Source: Phycisphaerae bacterium (lineage in GTDB: Bacteria; Planctomycetota; Phycisphaerae; JAJVII01). From it: a DNA stretch of 13,121 nt. Made by a program: the position numbers and the translations under genes. The notes under the pieces are model-generated. The model did no database searches, had not been told where the DNA came from, and was given only the letters and a program-made list of their open reading frames with translations. Where the stretch lies: assembly GCA_028706835.1 (NCBI GenBank), contig JAQTVL010000050.1, positions 1-13,121 on the forward strand, written 5' to 3'. Numbering within the stretch: the first letter of the stretch is position 1; each line of letters opens with the position of its first letter. Of this stretch, positions 1 through 9,500 are shown in pieces.

Positions 1-24
1 CTGACCACTGACCACTGACCACTG
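1..24. repeat. CTGACCA heptanucleotide tandem repeat (window edge)
   Basis: Three perfect copies of the 7-mer CTGACCA (1-21) followed by a partial fourth (CTG). The array may continue beyond the left edge of the window, so its true length is unknown. It lies just upstream of the candidate promoter of the L,D-transpeptidase gene. No function is evident. Confidence 0.8.
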
Positions 25-45
25 GTTGTCCTGCCCGCGGCTCAG

Positions 46-51
46 TATAAT
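46..51 (+). promoter_or_regulatory. candidate -10 box for the L,D-transpeptidase gene
   Basis: A perfect TATAAT hexamer lies 37 bases upstream of the ATG at 89. At the standard 16-18 base spacing the -35 region is weak (TGGTTG at 23-28), so the promoter would depend on its -10 box or on an activator. The predicted transcript would have a leader of about 30 bases, carrying the GAGG at 80-83, five bases before the ATG. Confidence 0.4.
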
Positions 52-88
52 CAACATTCCGAACCATTCGCCAACCGTCGAGGTCGTC

Positions 89-1225
89 ATGGAACCCAAT
101 TTCTTTCGCACCGTAGGCGCCGCTGATGCCACTGCGCGTTCCCGCTCCCGTCGCCGCATCCAGGTCGTCGCCGGGGCCGTCGTCGTCCTGCTGCTGGGCG
201 GCGCGCTCTACGCCATCATGCGCGGCGGGCCGAGCAAGACCCCGCCCGGCAAGACACAGGCGGCGGCTGACGCGCCCAAGACCAAGGGCGGCGCCCTCGC
301 CGGCGATAGGCCCGTTGTCACGCCGCTGGCGCGAATGCCGGTCCGGCACGGCCCAGCCACCCAGCCGCAGTTGAGCGCCACCGACCTGGCTGCCCAGGGC
401 CACGTGCCGCTCCCCATCACCGGCGCCGCCGGCGCCGATCGCACTCGCGAGTTGGCTGCTAAGATGATCGAAGCTGACGCCAAGCTGGCTGCCAAGGCCC
501 TGCTGGCTGCCCGCAAGCTGTTCAACGAGGCCGTCGACCAGGGCCTGCCCGCAGCCGACAACGCCAAGTGCGTCGCTCAACTGGCGGCGCTGGCCGACCA
601 GACGCTGCTCAGTTCCGTTCGCATCCCCAACGACCCGCTGACGGACTTCTACCAGGTGCCGCCCGGCGGCGTGCTGGCCAAGATCGCCACCCGCTATAAG
701 GTGCGCTACCAGTTGCTCGAGAAGGTCAACAACATCAAGGCGACGTCGCTCCAGGCCAACCAGACGATCAAGGTCATCAACGGCCCGTTCAACGCGGTGG
801 TGGACAAGAGCGCGTTGACGCTGTCGGTGTACGTCTCAACCCCCGGCGAAGCGGGCAAGCCAGGCGCGCCGCTGCTGGTCCGGCGGTTCCGCGTCGGCCT
901 GGGCGAGCACGACTCCACGCCGACCGGCGTGTGGAAGATCAAGAACATGCAGGCCAAGCCGCCCTACAACCACCCGCGGACCGGCAAGAGCATCCTGCCC
1001 GACGACCCCGCCTACCCGTTCGGCAAGCTCGGCTACTGGATCGCCCTGGACGGCCTGGAAGGCAACGCCGTGGGCCAGCTTCGCTACGGCATCCACAGCA
1101 CGAACGAGCCGGACAGCATCGGCAAGAAGTCGTCGCTCGGCTGCGTGCGAATGCTGGACGCGGACGTCCAGCAGGTGTGGGACATGCTGAGAGTCGACGA
1201 CTCCCGCGTGACGGTGCGGGATTGA
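89..1225 (+). CDS. membrane-anchored LysM / YkuD L,D-transpeptidase
   Basis: Predicted 378-residue L,D-transpeptidase, a family that makes 3-3 peptidoglycan cross-links or attaches proteins to peptidoglycan outside the cytoplasmic membrane. Seen: a short cytoplasmic N-terminus with an arginine cluster (19-23), one membrane helix (about 25-44), an Ala/Pro-rich linker, an alanine-rich helical stretch (about 115-175), a LysM-like domain (about 186-231, with ILxxIA-type spacing and a terminal NQTIKVI), and a YkuD domain (about 232-377). The catalytic signature is present: H336 in GIHST, then SSLGCVRM with nucleophile Cys352 and Arg354. The ATG at 89 is chosen over an upstream in-frame TTG at 26 because GAGG sits five bases before it and the helix then follows a normal inside-positive N-terminus. 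The next gene starts 12 bases after the stop, which suggests cotranscription. The family is secure; the in vivo substrate is not known. Confidence 0.88.
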   Translation: MEPNFFRTVGAADATARSRSRRRIQVVAGAVVVLLLGGALYAIMRGGPSKTPPGKTQAAADAPKTKGGALAGDRPVVTPLARMPVRHGPATQPQLSATDLAAQGHVPLPITGAAGADRTRELAAKMIEADAKLAAKALLAARKLFNEAVDQGLPAADNAKCVAQLAALADQTLLSSVRIPNDPLTDFYQVPPGGVLAKIATRYKVRYQLLEKVNNIKATSLQANQTIKVINGPFNAVVDKSALTLSVYVSTPGEAGKPGAPLLVRRFRVGLGEHDSTPTGVWKIKNMQAKPPYNHPRTGKSILPDDPAYPFGKLGYWIALDGLEGNAVGQLRYGIHSTNEPDSIGKKSSLGCVRMLDADVQQVWDMLRVDDSRVTVRD

Positions 1226-1237
1226 TGGGAGTCCGGC

Positions 1238-2428
1238 GTGACCGATCAGGAACTTGAAGCCCTGCTGAGCGACCTCGAATCGGACCGCGTCGAGCGGAAG
1301 TCATCGGTGTCCGATGGCGAGAAGATCCGGCAGGCGATCTGCGCCTTTGCCAACGATTTGCCCGACCATCGCAAACCGGGCGCACTGTTCGTCGGCGTTG
1401 ACGACGCGGGCAATCCAACCGGGCTGCCGATCGACGACCAATTGCTTCTGACGCTTGCGTCCATGCGGTCGGACGGAAACATCCTGCCATTGCCCTCGCT
1501 GATCGTCGAAAAGCGGCGTCTGAAAGGGCGGGATGTGGCCGTGGTTCTGGTGCATCCCGCCGACGCCCCGCCCGTCCGATTCAAGGGCACCGTCTGGATT
1601 CGCGTCGGCCCGCGTCGCGGCGTCGCCAGTCCGGACGACGAGCGGAGGCTGAGCGAGAAGCGCCGGTTTCGGGACGTGCCGGCGGACATTCGGCCGGTGG
1701 CCTCGGCGCCGATGAGCGCATTGGACGATCTCGTGTTCCGCCGCGTCTACCTGCCGGCATCAGTCTCCGCCGAGGTCCTGGAGCAGAACCAGCGCAGCGT
1801 CGAGCACCAACTGTTGGCTGCCAGGTTCATGCACCCAGGCCCGCCGGCGTGTCCCACCGTCCTGGGCCTGCTGACGGTGGGAAGAGACCCGACCGAGTGG
1901 ATTCCCGGCGATTACGTCCAGTTTGTGCGGATCGACGGGGTCGCCTTGACGGCCCCGGTGCTGTCCAGCCACGAGCTTCGAGGCCCGCTGCCCGACGTGA
2001 TGAAGGGCTTGGATGAGTTGCTGCGAATCAACATCCAGACGCGGGTGGACTTTACCTCGGGCCCCGTTGAAATCAGGAAGCCGGACTACCCGCTGGTTGC
2101 GGTTCAACAGATCGTTCGGAACGCCGTGCTGCACCGCTCCTACGAGAATACGAACGCCCCCGTTCGCCTGTACTGGTTCAAGGATCGCATCGAAGTGCAG
2201 AACCCCGGCGGTCCGTTCGGGCAGGTCACGCGCGCCAATTTCGGCCGGGGCGTCTGCGACTACCGTAACCCCAACCTTGCCGCCGTGATGAAGGAACTCG
2301 GCTACGTGCAGCGGTTCGGCATGGGCATAGCGATCGCCCGCGACGAGATGGCCCGCAACGGCAACCCGCCGCCCGAATTCCATGTGGAGGACACCCATGT
2401 GGCCGTCATTCTGAGGGGTTGTGCATGA
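1238..2428 (+). CDS. AlbA_2 (Schlafen-like) DNA-binding / GHKL-ATPase-like regulator
   Basis: A 396-residue protein of the COG2865 type, usually annotated as a putative transcriptional regulator or ATP-binding protein. The N-terminus (about 1-125) matches AlbA_2/AAA_4: VERKSS at 18-23, then an AFAND...GALFVGVDDAGNPTGL stretch at about 36-63 and an IRVGPRR strand. The C-terminal third resembles HATPase_c_4: QQIVRNAVLHRSYE with the putative Mg-binding Asn295, then IEVQNPGGPF around 318-327, and a RNPNLA...RFGMGI stretch near 345-370. Translation starts with GTG; GGGAG (1227-1231) lies six bases upstream, just past the L,D-transpeptidase stop. Such proteins occur as regulators and also near defence and toxin-antitoxin genes. 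The HEPN/MNT pair lies 106 bases downstream, but that pair has its own promoter, so a functional link is only possible. Targets are unknown. Confidence 0.82.
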   Translation: MTDQELEALLSDLESDRVERKSSVSDGEKIRQAICAFANDLPDHRKPGALFVGVDDAGNPTGLPIDDQLLLTLASMRSDGNILPLPSLIVEKRRLKGRDVAVVLVHPADAPPVRFKGTVWIRVGPRRGVASPDDERRLSEKRRFRDVPADIRPVASAPMSALDDLVFRRVYLPASVSAEVLEQNQRSVEHQLLAARFMHPGPPACPTVLGLLTVGRDPTEWIPGDYVQFVRIDGVALTAPVLSSHELRGPLPDVMKGLDELLRINIQTRVDFTSGPVEIRKPDYPLVAVQQIVRNAVLHRSYENTNAPVRLYWFKDRIEVQNPGGPFGQVTRANFGRGVCDYRNPNLAAVMKELGYVQRFGMGIAIARDEMARNGNPPPEFHVEDTHVAVILRGCA

Positions 2429-2495
2429 GGGTGAGGGGTTAGCGTCCATCCGCGCCCGCCGAGAACAGCCATGGGCCGTGTGGCGGGGACGGGCC

Positions 2496-2536
2496 TTGAC
2501 AGATGTGCGCAATACGCGCACAATCGTGCGCACAAT
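2496..2536 (+). promoter_or_regulatory. promoter with overlapping palindromic operators, likely leaderless start
   Basis: A consensus -35 box TTGACA (2496-2501) is followed after 17 bases by CACAAT (2519-2524, 4/6 match to TATAAT). The start point would fall about 2531-2535, on or just before the ATG at 2535, so the mRNA is probably leaderless; no Shine-Dalgarno is visible before the ATG. Between and over these elements lie a perfect 7-base inverted repeat, TGTGCGC-AATAC-GCGCACA (2504-2522), and an 8-base palindrome GTGCGCAC (2526-2533). A 9-base direct repeat GCGCACAAT occurs at 2516-2524 and 2528-2536. A protein bound here would block polymerase and the start codon together. The HTH domain of the gene it drives is the obvious candidate repressor (inference). 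Confidence 0.65.
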
Positions 2537-3140
2537 GAGAACATCGCGAAAGCAGGCTATTGACTGGCTGTTCCCCCAGGTGCGAAAGAAAGTTATGTCG
2601 CTCCTGCTCATGGATTCCGGCCGGCGGTGGCACTTACGCGACGTGGTTCGCAGGACCGGGTGCGGGATCGGCACCGTTCGCCGGGAACTGGTCGGCCTGA
2701 CCGCCTGCGGCATCCTGACCGCCACTCGTGACGGCAACCGCACCTATTACCAGGCATCGACGGAGTGCCCGATTCACATCGAACTGGCGGCGATCATCCG
2801 CAAGACGTCTGGTCTGGCTGACGTGCTTCGGGCGGCACTGACGCCGTTGGCGCCGCGCGTTCGGATCGCATTCATCTACGGCAGCCAGGCTCGGGAGCAG
2901 GCAAAACCGGGTAGCGACGTGGACTTGATGGTGATTGGCGAGGTGGGATTTGGTGCAGTGGTGGCCGCGCTGAGCAAAGCGCAGGACGCCCTGGGCAGGG
3001 AGGTCAATCCAACGGTCTACTCTCCCGAGGAATTCCGGGCCAAGAGCGTTGCGGGACACCATTTCCTGCGGACGGTCCTTAGGGAGCCGAAGGTTCTGTT
3101 GATCGGAGAAGCTGATGACCTTGGAGAACTGGCTGAGTAA
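2535..3140 (+). CDS. winged-HTH / MNT nucleotidyltransferase, putative antitoxin
   Basis: A 201-residue two-domain protein. Residues about 12-75 form a winged helix-turn-helix (WHLRDVVRRTGCGIGTVRREL, then a LTATRDGNRTYYQ wing). Residues about 95-190 are a minimal nucleotidyltransferase (MNT, polymerase-beta fold) with the signature GSx10DxD intact: G116, S117, D128 and D130 in GSQAREQAKPGSDVD. The position of the usual third carboxylate falls in REVNPTVYS and is not clear-cut. Known biology: MNT proteins paired with HEPN toxins act as antitoxins, in the studied HepT/MntA case by AMPylating the toxin. Here the HTH suggests that the antitoxin also controls its own promoter. An in-frame TTG at 2421 would give 38 extra residues translated from the promoter region, so the ATG at 2535 is preferred. 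The HEPN gene starts inside its last 26 bases. Confidence 0.85.
   Translation: MRTSRKQAIDWLFPQVRKKVMSLLLMDSGRRWHLRDVVRRTGCGIGTVRRELVGLTACGILTATRDGNRTYYQASTECPIHIELAAIIRKTSGLADVLRAALTPLAPRVRIAFIYGSQAREQAKPGSDVDLMVIGEVGFGAVVAALSKAQDALGREVNPTVYSPEEFRAKSVAGHHFLRTVLREPKVLLIGEADDLGELAE
3105..3108 (+). promoter_or_regulatory. Shine-Dalgarno for the HEPN gene, inside the MNT coding sequence
   Basis: GGAG six bases before the ATG at 3115, within the 3' end of the MNT gene. It supports that ATG and indicates that the HEPN protein is translated from the same message, probably coupled to MNT translation. By contrast, the upstream MNT start has no ribosome binding site. Confidence 0.7.
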
Positions 3141-3552
3141 CGGCTGGCTGTCCGCTCACCGGTCCAGCCCCCAGGAAATCCGCGACTTGCTGGCGTTGGC
3201 CGATCGCGATTTGAAGGATTGCCTGGCGCAAGGGCTCAGCGCCGACTGGAAGTTTAGCATCGCCTACAATGCCCTCCTTCAAGCTGCGACGGCGGGCTTG
3301 GCGGCGGCAGGCTATCGGGCTGGTCGCGACTCCCACCATTACCGGGTTCTGCAATCCTTGGAGTTTACCGCCGGGCTTGATGAGACGGTCTTGCGGCAAT
3401 TGGACGCATTTCGCAAGAAGCGAAATCTGACGGGGTACGAACGGGTTGGCGCGGTCTCGGACGGGGAAGTCCGAGAGATCATTCAGGCATCGCAGATGGT
3501 TCGCCAACAGGTCGACGTCTGGATTCGCAGAAATCACCCCGAACTGCTGTGA
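3115..3552 (+). CDS. HEPN-domain protein, putative RNase toxin partner of the MNT
   Basis: A 145-residue, mostly helical HEPN-family protein. Seen: an N-terminal helix with EIRDLLALADRDL (21-33), a central helix SIAYNALLQAATAGLAAAGYR (48-68), and the HEPN signature helix around 95-110, RKKRNLTGYE. The usual HEPN RNase motif is R-X4-6-H. Here Arg103-Asn104 is followed by Tyr108 in the His position, giving RX4Y. Known: HEPN toxins of HEPN/MNT modules are ribonucleases, and the cognate MNT modifies a tyrosine near this motif. The 26-base overlap with the MNT gene and the order antitoxin-then-toxin fit a toxin-antitoxin operon. Whether the RX4Y form still cuts RNA cannot be told from sequence; it may be a HEPN subfamily lacking nuclease activity. 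The stop lies 23 bases from the convergent stop of the giant membrane-protein gene. Confidence 0.8.
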   Translation: MTLENWLSNGWLSAHRSSPQEIRDLLALADRDLKDCLAQGLSADWKFSIAYNALLQAATAGLAAAGYRAGRDSHHYRVLQSLEFTAGLDETVLRQLDAFRKKRNLTGYERVGAVSDGEVREIIQASQMVRQQVDVWIRRNHPELL

Positions 3553-3575
3553 GCGTGTCACCGCGTTGTGCGTTC

Positions 3576-6500
3576 CTACGCTCGCCACTCCTTCAGGCCG
3601 TTCACCACGGCCAACACCTGCGAGCGCTTCTTCTCGAACAATGCGAAGATCGTGATGATCAGGCCGCCGAGGATGATGCCGGCGACATACCATAGCCACG
3701 TCCACGCGAGCATGACCGAGGCGTGCCAGATGATCGAGACCAAGGCCAGCAGCAGGAACACCGCGCCCAGGAACAGGAACGACCGCACCCGCAGCAGGAT
3801 GCCGACCATCACGCCAAGCACCGACAGGCCGGCCAGGATCATCGGAGGCCAGGGCGACGTGACCACGCCGTTGATGAAAATCTCAGCCGTCGATGAGACG
3901 TAGATCGTCATCAGGCAGATGTAGTGCAGGCCGGCCCGCTGCTCGTCGTTCAACCGGTCGCGGTTCAGGTAGCCGGCCGCCAGCACGCACAGGGCGAACG
4001 GGATCAGCCAAAGCTGCGGGTGCTGCATGAAGCCGTAGCCGTTGACGTGGTGCAGGTAGTACCACAGCCCGCCGTTGCCCGCCAGCGCCGCCAGCAGGCC
4101 AAAGCCGAACGACTTCCGCCTCACCGCAAGCACGCCATAGAGCAGGCCGACCAGCAGAAGGTCCAACGAGAATGGCACAGCGTTGGGGACGGCGAAGAAC
4201 CCCGCGACCGGAAGCACGGGAAGGAACACCCCGGTTCGCCCAAGTGGACCTGCCAGGACGCGAAGGCCTCGCCGCGAGCAGAGCTCGCTCAGGCCCACGC
4301 CGAGGAACGCGATCCCCAGGATCGTAAGCGGCCAGTATTGCAGGGAGAACCCGGTGAACAGCCTCGGCACGGTCAGCCTCAGGTGGACCAGGATCAGCAC
4401 GAGAAAGAACTCCGCCAGGTAGACGTAGCCGGACCGCCCGGCCTCGCTCATGCCGAGCGGGTCCTTGCCCGGCGCGACGGCGAACACGAGCGCGGTTGCG
4501 ACCATGCCCGCCAGCGAGAGGATGACCGTGGCGATGGCGATCGGCGAAACGTCGACGAAGCCGTGACCGGCGAACAGCCAGGTCTCCGAACTGATGACCA
4601 GTAGCACCGAGCCCAACACGGCCGCCGCCAGCCAGGGCATCAGCTCGCGGGCGGCTGCCGCCCAGGGCTGGCCCTGCGGCGCCCGCCGGGCCAGGCTGAG
4701 CGAATACCCAGCCGTCATCGCGGCGACGGCTGCCAGCAGCGCGACCTCGCGGTTGATGACGATGCCCTGACTGCCCGGCGTGAGGATCGCCCAGGCGGCC
4801 GCGACGGCTGTCAGCACGCCGAGCAGCAGCGCGAGGACTCGCAGGCTGGGCCGCGTCGCGCGGTGTCCGAGGATCGCCACCGCGGCCGCGGACATCGCAA
4901 TGGCGGCCGCCCCGAGCAGTCGCAGGAGGACCGGGTGCAAGTGGCCGGGTCCCGCGTCGAGCGTCAGCACCGCCCGGAACGCCAGTAGCAGCACGAGCGC
5001 GCATTGCCAGATCGTGTTTGCGACCAACCACCCCGGCGGCTCGCCCGAGGTCGTCGCGCCGTCGATTTCGCCGGCTTCGGCTTGCCTCTTCGCGGCAGTT
5101 GCCGCCCACGCCATCGCCGCCAGCAGCGAGAACCCCGCCAGCGACAGGGCGATCGTCCTGCCGAGCCAGTGCGGCTCCAGGTGCCCGCCGTGGACCAGCA
5201 GGCCGAGCGCGACCAGGGCGAGCGCGTAGAACCTCTTGACGGTCGGCAGCGGCGCCGGGTCGAACGCCCCGGCGGCGATCGCGACGCCGGTCGCCAGCAC
5301 CGCCAGCCACGCGGTCGGCAGGCCCATGATACGGATGTGCCATCCGCTCGCGTCGATCAGCAGGCCCAACACCACGAGGATCGCGGTGGCCACGATAGGA
5401 GCGATCGGCACGATGCGATGGAAGTTCGGCGTGCCCAGGTCCGGGTTGTTCGCGTGGAACCGCCTCGCCATCCACACCGACGCAAGCGACGGGACGGCCG
5501 CCGCGATGATGTTCGCGTTGGCCAGGTCCGCCGGCAGGTCCCAGCCGGGGTGCTTGGCCAGCCACCAGATCGTCGCCGCGGCGTTGAACAGCAGGCCCGA
5601 CGCGTAGAGGTAGCCGCCGTCCAGCGTGACGCGGGCGAGCAGCCCAGCCAGCACGCTCAGGGCGACCAGCGAACTCGCGGACCACCATGGCCTCACCGGG
5701 TCGAAAGCGACCTCGCCGCGGATCGCCATCGCCGCGGCGATGCCGCCGACGATCACCGTCCAGAGGATTGCGCCGCGGGTAAGCCCAGGGAATGCATTCC
5801 CTGGGCTTTGGGGCGCTTCGATTCGTCGAAACACCCAGTCGCTCGGCGGCACCAGCCACGCGACCAGCAGGCAGGCGAGCATCAGCGCGTGATACGCGGG
5901 CCAGTTGTTGCCGGCGTCGCGCGAGAAGTCGAACGCGATCATCGCGCCGATCGTCAGCAGGCTTATGCACAGGGCGCCCAGTCCAGCGACTCGCCCGATC
6001 TCGCGGCGGCCCCACGCCATCGCGGCGACTGCGGCCATCAGCAGCGCCGCCCAGCCCCAGCCGTCGGCGATCGACCGCGTCAGGTCCGTGCTCCGCCACG
6101 GGTCGGCCACCAGTCGAACCACGCCCGGCACGATCAGCACGATGTTGATCGCCGCGGCGATGGCGACGGTGAGCGTGAGCAGGGCGGGTTGGCCGGCGGC
6201 TTCTCGACCGCGTGCGCGGCGGGCGACGAACGTCACCGCCATCCAGGCCAGCGCGAACGACGCCGAGGCGATCGCGTTGATCTGCGCCAGGTGAACCAGT
6301 TCGTCCCGGCTGATCGCGTGGCCCATCAGCAGCCGGGTCAGCGTCGCCGCCAGGTTCGCCACCAGGCCGGCTGCGAAGGCGTAGCCGCTGCTTCGCTGTC
6401 GGACGGCGTGAGCGATCAGCCCGACATGCACGAGCAGCAGCGGCACGCCATAGGAGATGATCCCTCCCATCGACTGGAAGCAGGTCGGGCGGCTGAAGGT

Positions 6501-9500
6501 CAATTCCATGCCGGCCAGCGCGACCCCCGAGCGATACAGCGTCAGTGCGATCACCGGCAGCACAGTCAGCAGCAGGAGCAGCGCCCGGCACTCCTGCATC
6601 AGCGATGGTTGTGTTGCGTTCAGTTCTCCCTCCCGGCCAAGCCCCGAACCACAGGTTCGGGGACCTAGTGCTCCGTCAGCCATCATCTGAGGGGTGCCAT
6701 GGCTGGAACGCCGTCCGGTTGTTTTGGACGGCGGGCCAGCCATGCCCGCGCGAGCAAGACATGCCTGCGACAAAACAACCGTCGCAGGCATGGCACCCAA
6801 TCCATCAGTTGACGGCTGACAGAGCACCAGTCGCAGCATCGCCGCGACCCGCCGCGTCGTTTCGGGGAACAGCAGCGGCAGCGACCCGACGACCCACAGG
6901 ATGGCCAGGTGCCACCGCAGCGCCGTCGCCGTCGCGCTATAGCCGACCCACCGCGCAGACGACAACACTGCGATCGCGCCGGCGGACAGAATCAGCGCCA
7001 GCACCGCCCGCCTCGATACCCGCTCCCAGAGCGTCGCCACCAGGCACGTCGCCACGGCCGCCGCCAGCCACCACGACCCGCCGTCCGCCGCCTTCAGGCA
7101 CAGCAACCAGCCGCCGCGGAACACGTTCTCGGTTGCCCCCGCCGGCGCGAATTCCTCGCGCACGCCGGGGATCGCCGCGAACAGGCTCAGCCCGACGAGC
7201 AGCGCCAGTCCGGCGAACGCGGCCAGCCGATCGGCCGCGGACCATTGCGAATGGGCCAGTCGCAGCAGCCGAGCGCCCAGGCAGTCGCGTGATTCCAGTT
7301 TCGGAAGGATCGGCCGGGTCGCCAGGCGCAGGGCCAGCCACGCCAGCGCGAACAGGGCCAGCGCGATGCCGAACGTCTGCACGCTGAACGGGTGGGCCAG
7401 TGGATGACGGGCGAAGGCGAACCACCAATGCCCCGCCAACTGCCGCACAGCCGTCAGCAGGATGCCCGCGACCATCGCCAACTGCGCGGCGACGAACCAC
7501 TCGCCGCGGTTCCAGCGAAGCGACAGCAGCAGCCACAGGCCCGCGATCCAGAACGTTCGGGCCGCGCATGGGCCGACGGTTGCGAGGGAAAGCTGAATCG
7601 CCAGCGGCACGATCGCCGCCAGCGACGCCCATGCCGCAAGCACAGCCAACGGCCCAGCCAGCGTGTCGAGCACGGTCGGGCGGCCTGAGCGATCTTGCAC
7701 TGGCGGGCAAGCCGCCAGTGCCACACAGAACTGCTCCGCAATCGCCGCTGCGAGCACGACGGCGCCGCCGACCGTCGCGTACGACAGCAGCGCCACCTGC
7801 CACGCGACCAGCGGATTGGTCAGCCCAAACGCCGTTGCGAAGCGGAAGCAGATCGCCTGCACGAACGCGAGCAGCAGCAACCCGCCGCCGACGGCTGCGA
7901 CTTCGCGTTGGCGTGCGGTCGCGCCGGCGGTCAGCGCGACCAGCGCGTAGGCCAGGTATATCCACGTCGCGCCGTGGTCATGCACTCGCCCCAGGCCGTG
8001 GGCCGAGACGAGCACGAAACTGAGCAGGCAGACCAGTCCCGCCACTGCTGCATAGACGATGGCCGGCGTCTGGCGTTCTAGCCACAGGAACAGCCCGGCG
8101 GCCGCGGCGAACAGGACCATAGTCGCCAGCAGCGCCGGCCCGGTCTTCACGCCCCCGAACGCCGCCAGAAGAGCGTCCGGCGATGACGACCAGCCGATCG
8201 TTCCGCAGGCCAGGTGGAAGCCGAGCAGGTAGGCCGCGGTTGCGAAGATTGCGGCCAGCGCGTGGGCCGGGTCCATGCGGAAGAGCATCGCCACCGCCAG
8301 GAACGCCGCCGCATTCAGCAGGCAGACTGGCAGCAGCCGCGACGGGTCGGGCCAAGCCAGCGCCGCGCCATACATGAGGATAGCGGCCCCCGCGACGGCC
8401 ACGCCTGTGCCCGCGGTCCGCACCGCCGCCCAGCGCTGGCGAATCACCCGCTGCCAGAGCATCAATCCGAGGGCGACCGCCGGCAGGCCGAACAGCGTTA
8501 CGACCGGCGCCAACGTTCGCAGCACGGCTGCGGGCTCGCCGGGGGAGTGGGCCTTGTAGACCAGCAGCGCCAGCGGGGCCGCCGACGTGAACGAGACGAT
8601 GCCCAGGATGGTCAGCAGCGTGTAGGACTTTGCCCGCGAGACGGCGCCCCAATGCGCTGCTCGGCGCATGGCCAGCGCGGCCGCGAGATACTGGAACGCG
8701 ACCGGCACGGCCGCGATGGCGGACAGCACGCCCGCGGACATCTGTGGTGAGACGGCCCGGCGGATGAACAACTGCGTGGCGGACGCCCCGAGCATCGCGA
8801 CGGTCATCACCCATTGCCACCCGGGCAGCACCACGCGGCCGGCCGCATGAACCAGTTTGAGGAACAGCAGCACCGCGAGCAACTCCCCGCCGACGACCAT
8901 CCAATCGTCCGAGCCGGCGCTGGCGAAGGCGGCGATGGCCAGGAAGTTCAGAGGCACCAGCAGCATCGAGATGATCAGGATTCCCCGGCTGGTGGTGGGC
9001 AGCTTCCAGCGGTGGTCGGTGTAGAGCCCGACGGCGAACATGGCCGCGGTGACGGCGGTGAAGATGAAGAACTTGAGCACCGGGACGGCGGCGATCTGCG
9101 ACCACAGGCTGACGACCAGCGCGATCGAGCAGAACAGGATGAGCATGCCGCCGATGAGTTCGCCCCAGCGGATGTTCCGCGACTCCATGAACGCGGCGAA
9201 CATTTCGGAGAGTCGCTCGCGCTTGGCCGGCGGGACCGGCAGCGGAGCGGTCGGCGGCGGGGACGGCATGGGCGGGGGGATGAAAGTGGGTTCGTGGATC
9301 GCCTGCCTGGCGTGCTCAGCCGGCATCGGCGGCGGGGGCGGCGGGGCCGCGGGGGCCGCAGGCGCCGGGCGGAACTGGTCGGCGAATGTTCGCGGCTCTG
9401 CCGGCTGCGGCGGAGCGGGCTGGCGGGCAGGCGCCGGTTCGGGGCCAGCCGCCTGGAGTTCCTTGTAGCGCCGGTCGAGCGTCGCGAGCATGGTTTGCAG

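Noticed and set aside
26..88. TTG start giving 21 more residues on the L,D-transpeptidase
   Set aside because: It would overlap the TATAAT at 46-51. The ATG at 89 has a GAGG at proper spacing.
2421..2534. Upstream TTG start for the MNT gene
   Set aside because: The 38 added residues would come from the promoter and its palindromes and have no domain content.
3551..3583. Possible bidirectional terminator between the convergent HEPN and giant genes (GAGCGT...ACGCTC)
   Set aside because: The stem is only six bases with a 21-base loop and no T-run on either side. Too weak to call.
3883..6591. Minus-strand open frame of 902 codons in another phase of the giant gene
   Set aside because: It is extremely rich in Arg, Gly and Ala with no membrane pattern and lies wholly within the 2,074-residue gene. 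It is a high-GC shadow frame.
5004..6668. Plus-strand open frame of 554 codons opposite the giant gene
   Set aside because: It is dominated by Arg, Gln, His and Asp with no domain pattern, as expected of the antisense of Ala/Leu-rich membrane sequence in high-GC DNA.
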